Below, one piece after another: positions 1-4,823 of a stretch of 6,936 bases of DNA. Source of the stretch: Elusimicrobiota bacterium (GTDB lineage Bacteria > Elusimicrobiota > Elusimicrobia > Elusimicrobiales > Elusimicrobiaceae); assembly GCA_023393825.1 (NCBI GenBank), contig JAEXBW010000081.1:1-6936 (forward strand), read 5' to 3'. Both the position numbers and the translations under genes were made by a program. How positions within the stretch are numbered: position 1 is the first letter of the stretch; each line of letters starts with the position of its first letter. The notes beneath the pieces are model-generated. The model worked only from the letters and a program-made list of their open reading frames with translations, did no database searches and was not told the DNA's origin.

Positions 1-143
1 ATTTTATAAAAAAATTTTTTGAACAAAATCAACTTTTTTTGCAATAAATTTTTTATTATTTTTATAAAGATTTTATCAAGGCCGCGTCCAGACGTGAAAT
101 TGCCGCTTTTTTGCCCCGCCGCGCCGCTTTATTTTGCGTTTCG

Positions 144-173
144 TTGGATTATTCCCGTTATTTTTTATACAAT
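144..173 (+). promoter_or_regulatory. putative sigma-70-type promoter of the first lipoprotein gene
   Basis: A -10-like TACAAT lies at 168-173 (one mismatch to TATAAT), 18 bases after a weak -35-like TTGGAT at 144-149. This would start transcription near base 180, about 40 bases before the ATG. The -10 match is good and the -35 match is poor; the call is by eye only. Confidence 0.4.
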
Positions 174-206
174 TTACACGTAAGTAAAGTTAAATTAAAA
201 ATTATT

Positions 207-213
207 AAAGGAG
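207..213 (+). promoter_or_regulatory. strong Shine-Dalgarno site
   Basis: AAAGGAG lies six bases upstream of the ATG at 220. It is among the best ribosome binding sites in the window and fixes the start of the first lipoprotein. It suggests this small protein is well translated. Confidence 0.75.
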
Positions 214-219
214 TTTACT

Positions 220-441
220 ATGAAGAAGTCATTATTAGTTCTCGCCAGCGTTGCGTTAGTTTCAGCCTTTGTGTTTGTTGCTTGCAATAAACCCGCACCT
301 GAAGCTGCCCCCGTTGCCGAACCCGAAGCTGTTGCAGTAGAAACCACAGAAGCCGCTCCCGTTGCACCCGAAGCCGCCGCTGCTCCCGCAGAAGCCGCTC
401 CCGTTGCTCCCGAAGCTGCTCCCGCTCAGGCTGCTCAATAA
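220..441 (+). CDS. small Ala/Pro/Glu-rich lipoprotein
   Basis: A 73-residue protein of unknown function, predicted to be exported and lipid-anchored. Residues 1-21 form a classic lipoprotein signal: MKK, a hydrophobic core, then FVAC with the lipidated cysteine at Cys22. Phe at -3 of the lipobox is less usual than Leu, but Val-Ala-Cys fits. The mature 52 residues are almost only Ala, Pro, Glu and Val, with one Lys (Lys24), so the tail is acidic and probably extended or disordered. The unit EAAPVAPEAA occurs at residues 44-53 and 58-67, with a looser copy at 28-37. No enzymatic domain is visible. The protein could be a periplasmic or surface spacer, but that is inference. It has its own Shine-Dalgarno site and terminator, so it is probably a single-gene transcript. 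Confidence 0.8.
   Translation: MKKSLLVLASVALVSAFVFVACNKPAPEAAPVAEPEAVAVETTEAAPVAPEAAAAPAEAAPVAPEAAPAQAAQ
349..416 (+). repeat. imperfect direct repeat inside the lipoprotein gene
   Basis: Bases 349-374 and 391-416 match at 25 of 26 positions (one A/T difference), with a 42-base period, encoding the peptide EAAPVAPEA twice. A more diverged copy begins at 301. The period is a multiple of three, so copy gain or loss keeps the frame. Confidence 0.8.
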
Positions 442-452
442 CTTTGTTAAAG

Positions 453-487
453 AAAACACGCCAAGCTAAAACTTGGCGTGTTTTTTT
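453..487 (+). terminator. intrinsic terminator after the first lipoprotein gene
   Basis: A perfect nine-base-pair stem (CACGCCAAG at 457-465 with CTTGGCGTG at 472-480) has a six-base loop and is extended by A/T pairs. It is followed by seven T residues at 481-487 and begins 11 bases after the stop codon. The A-run before the stem could let it work in both directions, though no minus-strand gene approaches it. Confidence 0.92.
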
Positions 488-521
488 ATCTCCGATTTTT
501 CTTCCGCGTTAATTTTGAATA

Positions 522-527
522 TATAAT
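522..527 (+). promoter_or_regulatory. consensus -10 box of the second lipoprotein gene
   Basis: A perfect TATAAT lies between the preceding terminator and the ATG at 545, a gap of only 57 bases that must hold the promoter if the gene has its own. No good -35 is seen; T-rich sequence around 497-503 is the best candidate. Transcription would start near 534, giving a leader of about 10 bases and possibly cutting into the AAAAAGG (528-534) that would otherwise serve as ribosome binding site. Confidence 0.5.
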
Positions 528-544
528 AAAAAGGTAAATAATAT

Positions 545-862
545 ATGAAAACAATTTCCGCCATTTCTTTTTTAACAGTTATTTCTTGCGCATTTATTTT
601 AAGCGGATGCGCAACAACCGGGCAAAATGCCCAAACCGCAAACACCCTTACGCTTGAAGACACTTTGCAAAAATCAGCAGAGATACGCGGTAAAGTAGAA
701 TCCGCAAAGGCCAATTACTCCGCCGCAAAAGAAGCTGATGCCGCAAAAAGCGATGACGCTTCCGTAACGGATCAGGCAAAAGCCGCCGTTAAAGAGAAAG
801 TTGACGCCGTAAAAACACAGGTTCAGGCAGAAGCCGACGCTTGGAAAGACGCGGTAAAATAA
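545..862 (+). CDS. small helical lipoprotein, coiled-coil-like
   Basis: A 105-residue predicted lipoprotein that I cannot assign to a named family. The signal peptide ends in a textbook lipobox, LSGC, with the lipidated cysteine at Cys22; Ala at +2 gives no inner-membrane retention signal by the E. coli rule. The mature 84 residues are rich in Ala, Lys, Glu, Asp and Gln and free of Cys and Pro, so they should be strongly helical, with a likely break near SDDASVTD (69-76). From Val82, hydrophobic residues (Val82, Val86, Val89, Val93, Trp100, Val104) follow a heptad-like spacing. The chain ends in Lys105. This recalls Lpp-type outer-membrane lipoproteins, but no sequence match is claimed. It is a stand-alone gene with a likely promoter just upstream and a terminator just downstream. 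Confidence 0.8.
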   Translation: MKTISAISFLTVISCAFILSGCATTGQNAQTANTLTLEDTLQKSAEIRGKVESAKANYSAAKEADAAKSDDASVTDQAKAAVKEKVDAVKTQVQAEADAWKDAVK

Positions 863-877
863 CCGCTGCAACTTTTT

Positions 878-903
878 AAAAGCGCCCCGCAAGGGCGCTT
901 TTT
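878..903 (+). terminator. intrinsic terminator after the second lipoprotein gene
   Basis: AGCGCCC (881-887) pairs with GGGCGCT (893-899) around a CGCAA loop. A/T pairs 878-880 with 900-902 extend the stem, and the T-tract is at 899-903. It starts 16 bases after the stop codon and separates the lipoprotein gene from the gmk unit. Confidence 0.9.
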
Positions 904-907
904 GTTT

Positions 908-936
908 ATTAAACCCCTTGTACGCGAGGGTTTAAT
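908..936. repeat. nine-base inverted repeat in the gmk promoter region
   Basis: ATTAAACCC (908-916) is the exact reverse complement of GGGTTTAAT (928-936), separated by 11 bases. The -35-like TTGTAC at 918-923 lies in the spacer, so the repeat could be an operator for a dimeric regulator. It could also fold as an RNA hairpin, but no T-tract follows, so it is a poor terminator. A regulatory role is inference. Confidence 0.5.
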
Positions 937-946
937 TTAATAAAAT
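918..946 (+). promoter_or_regulatory. putative promoter of the gmk-rpoZ-udg-priA unit
   Basis: TTGTAC (918-923) and TAAAAT (941-946, one mismatch to TATAAT) are spaced by 17 bases. The predicted transcription start is near 953, only about five bases before the gmk ATG at 958. No Shine-Dalgarno sequence is visible before that ATG, so the mRNA may be leaderless or nearly so. Confidence 0.45.
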
Positions 947-957
947 ACATTATATAT

Positions 958-1533
958 ATGGAATGTTTTCCTATAATAGTTTCGTCCCCCTCAGGCGGCG
1001 GAAAGACAACGATAGTGGCGGAGCTTTTAAAGAAGGATAAAACTCTCGCACGCGTTATCACGGCCACCACCCGCTCGCCCAGAAAAGGCGAGAAAAACGG
1101 CAGGGATTACCACTTTTGGACGCAGCCTTATTTTGAGGCCGCGATAAAAAACAAACAAATGGCGGAGTGGGCAAAAGTCCACGTAAACTATTACGGAATA
1201 CCCAAAAGTTCTTTTGATTTGCCTATTAAAAAAGGCAAATGCCCCGTACTTGTTATAGACGTGCAGGGCGCAAAGACGGTTAAAAAAATATTTAAGAATG
1301 CGGTTTCTATATTTATCGCGCCGCCAAGCCTTGAAGAACTTGAAAAAAGAATAGCACTTCGCAACGACGGCACTGCAGATATACAAGTGCGTATGGCAAC
1401 CGCAAAAAAAGAGCTGGAACATATAAAAGATTACGATTACCTCGTAATAAATGATATCTTTAAGGCTGCGGTTAAAGACTGCGCGGCTATAATAAAAGCG
1501 GAAAGGCTTAAAGTAAGCAGAAAGAAAATTTAA
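958..1533 (+). CDS. gmk: guanylate kinase
   Basis: Cytosolic nucleotide kinase that converts GMP and ATP to GDP and ADP in purine salvage and GTP supply. The 191 residues fit the family's usual 185-210. The P-loop is SPSGGGKTT at residues 10-18, the GMP-binding signature TTRSPRKGE followed by GRDYHF lies at 37-53, and EWAKVHVNYYG at about 69-79 matches the family EWA-VHGN-YG segment. VLVIDVQGA at about 97-105 is the Walker B-like strand; the Arg-rich lid and the C-terminal YDYLVIND motif follow. The start is set by the usual eight or so residues before the P-loop. No ribosome binding site precedes it. It is the first gene of a compact unit; gmk next to rpoZ is a common bacterial pairing. Confidence 0.96.
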   Translation: MECFPIIVSSPSGGGKTTIVAELLKKDKTLARVITATTRSPRKGEKNGRDYHFWTQPYFEAAIKNKQMAEWAKVHVNYYGIPKSSFDLPIKKGKCPVLVIDVQGAKTVKKIFKNAVSIFIAPPSLEELEKRIALRNDGTADIQVRMATAKKELEHIKDYDYLVINDIFKAAVKDCAAIIKAERLKVSRKKI

Positions 1534-1548
1534 AATCTAAGATAAGTC

Positions 1549-1553
1549 AGGAG
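1549..1553 (+). promoter_or_regulatory. Shine-Dalgarno site of rpoZ
   Basis: AGGAG stands eight bases before the ATG at 1562, in the 28-base gap after gmk. It confirms the rpoZ start and contrasts with the missing site at gmk and the missing or weak site at udg. Confidence 0.8.
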
Positions 1554-1561
1554 ATATAAAA

Positions 1562-1855
1562 ATGGCAATACAGGAAAAGGACTTTGAAAATAAATTGGTA
1601 GATTTTGACGGCGACAAATATACCATGGTAGTTTTGGCCTCTATGTGGGCAAAAGTTCTTAAAAGAAAACAGGAATATAAAAACGAACCCGACGCTACCG
1701 TAATTAAAATAGCCTTAGACGATATTTTAAGCGGAAAAGTTACCAAAGATATGGTGCTTAAAGGTTCCACCGACGCTCTGGCCCAGCAGAAACGCGAAGA
1801 AGAAGAAGCCAGAAAAGAAGCCGAAAGAAAGGCAAAAGAACCCTTAAAGTTATAA
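1562..1855 (+). CDS. rpoZ: DNA-directed RNA polymerase omega subunit
   Basis: Smallest RNA polymerase core subunit, which clamps and stabilises the beta-prime subunit during assembly. The 97 residues match the family's usual 70-110. Residues 18-34 (DKYTMVVLASMWAKVLK) align with the family segment NRFDLVLVAARRARQM, and TVIKIALDDILSGKV (46-60) matches the conserved T-V-IAL-EI--G block. The basic RAR portion of the first motif is replaced by MWAKV, so conservation is only moderate. Residues 74-95 form a highly charged, probably coiled-coil tail. The position directly after gmk and shortly before priA, as in many bacteria, strongly supports the call. The gene is probably co-transcribed with its neighbours. 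Confidence 0.85.
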   Translation: MAIQEKDFENKLVDFDGDKYTMVVLASMWAKVLKRKQEYKNEPDATVIKIALDDILSGKVTKDMVLKGSTDALAQQKREEEEARKEAERKAKEPLKL

Positions 1856-1861
1856 ACCGTC

Positions 1862-2776
1862 ATGAGGGAAGAACTTAAAGGATTAACAAGAGATTTAAAA
1901 AAGTTTCTCTCCGCAGCGGAAGAGGAAGATTTGATATTAAAAGCAGCCCCTAAAAAACAGAAGGCTGCTTTTAATATTCCTGCCGCAAAGCAAGCTGCCG
2001 TTACTGATACCGACAACAATACAGAAGAGGAAGAGGTTACCGTTATGCCAAAAACTTCCCGCGCAAAAACAAAAAAAGAAGCCGCACCCGCAGCAAATAC
2101 CGCTGTTGAAATTTCTACTCAAGATAAACAGGCCCAGCTGGAAGCGCTTGCCGCGCAAATTACAAAATGCTCACGCTGCCCCTTGGGCGAAACGCGCATT
2201 AAAGCCGTCCCCGGTGAGGGCAATATAAACGCAAGACTTATGTTTGTGGGCGAAGGCCCCGGTTACGAAGAAGACCGCCAAGGCCGCCCGTTTGTGGGCA
2301 AAGCAGGCCAGCTTTTAGACAAGATTATCGGCGCAATGGGCTTTAGAAGGGAAGAAGTTTTTATTGCCAATATGGTTAAATGCCACCCTATGGTGGACCC
2401 TTCCGACCCCGAAAAACGCTCCAACGACCGCGCTCCAGTACCTGACGAAATCGCCGTCTGCCGCAAATATGTAGAGCAGCAAATAGCCCTTATCCAGCCC
2501 GAATACATTGTAGCTTTGGGCGGAGTGGCGGCAAAAAGCTTAATAAAGGATACGCCTAATTTAGCCTCTATCCGCGGTAAAATTTACGATTTACAACTTA
2601 ACCACGCGGAGCTTAAAAAGCCAGTTAAAATACTGGCCACATTCCACCCTGCCGCACTTTTAAGAAACCCGGGTTGGAAGAAAGACGCTTGGGCTGACCT
2701 TAAAGTACTTTTAAAAGATATGGGCGTAACGCCGCCTGCGTCCAGCATTCCTTCCAAAAACGCTAAGGAAGATTAA
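1862..2776 (+). CDS. family-4 (UdgA-type) iron-sulfur uracil-DNA glycosylase
   Basis: Base-excision repair enzyme that removes uracil from DNA, mainly from deaminated cytosine. Of 304 residues, 1-27 form a charged helix resembling N-termini of longer family members, 28-88 are an Ala/Lys/Glu-rich low-complexity linker, and 90-290 are the catalytic domain. Visible landmarks are CSRCPL (Cys103, Cys106), the active-site loop GEGPGYEED (130-138), GRPFVGKAG (141-149), KCHP (Cys174), Cys200 and the second active-site motif HPAALLRNP (262-270). The four cysteines would bind a 4Fe-4S cluster. Cys174 and Cys200 are 25 residues apart rather than the roughly 15 I recall for classic members. The start six bases after rpoZ lacks a clear ribosome binding site, suggesting translational coupling. 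An internal ATG at 2045 (Met62) has a better upstream purine run, but the N-terminal helix favours 1862. Confidence 0.9.
   Translation: MREELKGLTRDLKKFLSAAEEEDLILKAAPKKQKAAFNIPAAKQAAVTDTDNNTEEEEVTVMPKTSRAKTKKEAAPAANTAVEISTQDKQAQLEALAAQITKCSRCPLGETRIKAVPGEGNINARLMFVGEGPGYEEDRQGRPFVGKAGQLLDKIIGAMGFRREEVFIANMVKCHPMVDPSDPEKRSNDRAPVPDEIAVCRKYVEQQIALIQPEYIVALGGVAAKSLIKDTPNLASIRGKIYDLQLNHAELKKPVKILATFHPAALLRNPGWKKDAWADLKVLLKDMGVTPPASSIPSKNAKED
2764..2771 (+). promoter_or_regulatory. priA ribosome binding site inside the end of the udg gene
   Basis: TAAGGAAG lies within the last codons of the glycosylase gene, with AGGA seven bases before the priA ATG at 2777. That ATG directly follows the TAA stop (TAAATG), so the two genes are probably translationally coupled. 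Confidence 0.7.
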
Positions 2777-4753
2777 ATGAATATTTCCGTCTGCCTGCCG
2801 ATAGCTTTAAATAAAAGCTTCGATTATCTTCTGCCTCAAAAATTTGAAGGCAAGGTAAAGCTGGGCCTGCGCGTAAAAGTGCCTTTCGGCCCCGCAGAGC
2901 AGACGGGTTTTATAACGGCTTTGGACACTCACCCCGTACTTCCAAAAAATATAAAACTTAAAGAAGTTACCGAACTTGCCGACGAGCAGGTGTTCTTTGG
3001 GCCGGAACTTTTCCCCCTTGCAAGATTTATAGAACAAACCTACGCCAATACTTTGGGCGAAACTTTAAATGTTCTTATCCCCTCTTTTATCAACAAAAAA
3101 CTTTTGGAAAGTTATAAAGAAACCCCGCGCGAAAACCTGCCGCTTTTTTATAATAAAGGCCCGCTTACCGCCGCGCAAAAAGAAGCTTTAACGACGATAG
3201 AAAATAATGACGCGGTTTTGCTGCACGGCCCCGCTTTAAGCGGTAAAACGGAAGCTGCCCTTACCTATGCCCACAAAGTTTTGGGCGCGGGCGGGCAGGT
3301 GCTTATCTTGGTGCCTGATATTATAACCTCCGCCGAGCTTATTAAAACGGTGGAAGAGAAATTCGGGCAAAATAATATACATATGTGGCACAGCAAAGTG
3401 CTGCTGAGTAAACGCAAAATTACCGCGGCGGAAATTTTAAGCGGAAAGCCCTGCATTGTTATCGGCACGCGCTCCGCCTGCTTGCTGCCGTTTAAAAATT
3501 TACGCTTAAGCATAATGTCTATGGAAGAAGATGAGGCCTTTAAGCAGGAAGATAATAAACCTTATTACCACTCGCGCGAAGTGCTGCTTTTCAGGTCGGC
3601 AGAAATAAAAAGCAAAGTTATTTTAATTTCGGCCGCGCCCTCGCTGGAAGCTTTACATTTGGCTGAGCAAAATAAAATAAAAACAGTTTTCTTTAAAGAG
3701 TCCCTGCCCGCTTTTGCAAAAGAGCCGCAGGTTATAGTAACGCAAAAAACGGGGCCGTCTTCCAAATTTATTTCCGCAGAGTTACAGGAAGCTTTAGGGC
3801 AAAATATGCTTAACGGCGGGCAAAGTTTGCTGCTGTTAAACCGCCTTGGCCACGGTGATGTTTACGCCTGCCTTAACTGCCGCGCTTTTGCCAAATGCAA
3901 AAAATGCGGCGCGGTTTTGGGCAGAGTGCAGGACGGGAAGGAAGAATATCTTTTATGCAAAAAATGCGGCAGTAAAGAAAGCTTAGAACAAACTTGCCCC
4001 GTCTGCAAAAATGAGATTTTTCGCACGCTTGGCGGCGGCACGCAAAGCATAGTAAGTGATTTGGAAAAGATGTTCCCCTCCGCGCGCATTTTCAGATTGG
4101 ACTCCCAAACGCTTGCCACAAAAAAGGCGGAAGGCCACCAAGTGGCCCAAGCCCTGCAAGAGGCGCAGGCGGATATTGTTGTAGGCACGCACATGGCCTT
4201 AAACATAGGCTTAAACGAAAGCAAAATAAATTTGGCTGCCGTGCTTGACGCCGACGGGGAATTAAACTCCCCCGGGTTTAGAGCGGCGGAAAACTTTACC
4301 CAAATGCTTTTTAACCTTAAGGGACGCCTTAAAAAAACAAAGAACGCAAAATTGTTTGTGCAAATATCCAAAAGCGAACTTTTTGATTTTGACATTATCA
4401 AAAATAATGACTATCTTAACTTTGCCAAAAACGAGTTGGAATTTAGGAAAGAATTTAACTTCCCCCCCTATACCCAAGTGGTAAAAATACTTTTAACAGC
4501 CAAAACAAAAAAAGATTTGGCGACATTCAGCAAGACGGTAATAAACGCCATCAACACGGCTTACGGCGCATATATGCAGGTGGAAGGCCCCGTGCCTTGC
4601 GGCAGGCAGGCAAAAGACTTTTTTCAGCAGTATCTTTTAATAAAATCTTTAGACGATAATATGCTTAAAAGCTTTATAAAAACCGTGGCGGAAACAAAAC
4701 CGCCAAAGCAGCTTACGGTAAAAATTATCGCCAATCCTTACAGCTTTATTTAA
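2777..4753 (+). CDS. priA: replication restart protein PriA with degenerate helicase motifs
   Basis: PriA recognises stalled forks and starts primosome reassembly; in E. coli it is also a 3'-to-5' helicase. Of 658 residues, 1-103 form the 3'-end-binding domain (SFDYLLP at 14-20, PFG at 36-38). The P-loop GPALSGKTE is at 151-159, followed by LVPDI (178-182), the IGTRSA block (229-234) and motif IV LLNRLG (353-358). Eight zinc cysteines are intact: 365, 368, 374, 377, 394, 397, 407, 410. The C-terminal domain has FPPYTQVV (562-569) and EGPVP (603-607). Oddities: the Walker B DEEH box reads SMEE (248-251), motif III SAT reads SAA (285-287), motif V lacks AKG-HFP (474-482) and motif VI GRAGR reads GRLKK (516-520). 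There is almost no room for the winged-helix domain, which explains a length about 75 residues below E. coli PriA. Identity is secure; helicase activity is doubtful. Confidence 0.93.
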   Translation: MNISVCLPIALNKSFDYLLPQKFEGKVKLGLRVKVPFGPAEQTGFITALDTHPVLPKNIKLKEVTELADEQVFFGPELFPLARFIEQTYANTLGETLNVLIPSFINKKLLESYKETPRENLPLFYNKGPLTAAQKEALTTIENNDAVLLHGPALSGKTEAALTYAHKVLGAGGQVLILVPDIITSAELIKTVEEKFGQNNIHMWHSKVLLSKRKITAAEILSGKPCIVIGTRSACLLPFKNLRLSIMSMEEDEAFKQEDNKPYYHSREVLLFRSAEIKSKVILISAAPSLEALHLAEQNKIKTVFFKESLPAFAKEPQVIVTQKTGPSSKFISAELQEALGQNMLNGGQSLLLLNRLGHGDVYACLNCRAFAKCKKCGAVLGRVQDGKEEYLLCKKCGSKESLEQTCPVCKNEIFRTLGGGTQSIVSDLEKMFPSARIFRLDSQTLATKKAEGHQVAQALQEAQADIVVGTHMALNIGLNESKINLAAVLDADGELNSPGFRAAENFTQMLFNLKGRLKKTKNAKLFVQISKSELFDFDIIKNNDYLNFAKNELEFRKEFNFPPYTQVVKILLTAKTKKDLATFSKTVINAINTAYGAYMQVEGPVPCGRQAKDFFQQYLLIKSLDDNMLKSFIKTVAETKPPKQLTVKIIANPYSFI

Positions 4754-4823
4754 ACTTTTATTTTTTTGATAAATTTAAGTTAACTAAATGATAAAATATA
4801 ATATATTTTAAGCGGAGAATATT
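4754..4823. promoter_or_regulatory. priA-tyrS intergenic region with putative tyrS promoter
   Basis: A 70-base, almost pure A/T gap. A perfect TATAAT is at 4797-4802, overlapping an alternative TAAAAT at 4792-4797. A -35-like TTGATA lies at 4766-4771, but its spacing to TAAAAT is 20 bases and to TATAAT 25; TTTAAG at 4774-4779 gives 17. TGATAAA occurs twice (4767-4773 and 4789-4795) flanking the palindrome AGTTAACT (4778-4785). The ribosome binding site GGAG is at 4814-4817. No terminator hairpin for priA is visible, so some readthrough into tyrS is possible. The leader is too short for a T-box. Confidence 0.5.

Larger units (their letters stand above)
1..219. other. A/T-rich intergenic region with a G/C-rich island
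   Basis: No convincing gene is visible here. Bases 1-79 are almost entirely A and T with long homopolymer runs. Bases 80-145 are abruptly G/C-rich and hold a near-repeat (TGCCGCTTTT at 101-110, CGCCGCTTTA at 122-131) and a small palindrome CGTCCAGACG at 84-93. Bases 150-219 are A/T-rich again and carry the putative promoter and ribosome binding site of the first lipoprotein gene. A frame on the minus strand (148 down to the stop at 62-64) is open through the island but has no start codon, so I do not call it a gene. Confidence 0.6.

Noticed and set aside
48..296. Plus-strand open frame crossing the G/C-rich island into the first lipoprotein gene
   Set aside because: No credible start codon, composition follows the local base content, and it conflicts with the well-supported lipoprotein frame.
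262..459. Minus-strand frame encoding a Gly/Ser/Phe-rich peptide
   Set aside because: It is the mirror image of the Ala/Pro/Glu-rich lipoprotein codons and overlaps that gene entirely, with no ribosome binding site or recognisable domain.
1537..2019. 160-residue minus-strand frame across rpoZ and udg
   Set aside because: Ser/Phe/Leu-rich composition typical of an antisense shadow; both plus-strand genes under it are well supported.
3862..4401. 179-residue minus-strand frame inside priA
   Set aside because: It overlaps the conserved zinc-binding and C-terminal helicase region of priA, and its sequence shows no domain; an antisense shadow.
2777..4753. priA as a pseudogene
   Set aside because: The frame is open over 658 codons, the ribosome binding site is good, and the zinc cysteines, P-loop and terminal domains are conserved; only motor motifs have changed, which is not random decay.
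4750..4783. Intrinsic terminator after priA
   Set aside because: A T-run is present at 4761-4767 but no G/C-containing stem precedes it; the only pairing (TTAAACTT with AAGTTAA) is weak and A/T-only.
4754..4823. T-box riboswitch before tyrS
   Set aside because: The gap is only 70 bases and lacks the specifier stem, T-box sequence and terminator; a T-box leader needs well over 150 bases.
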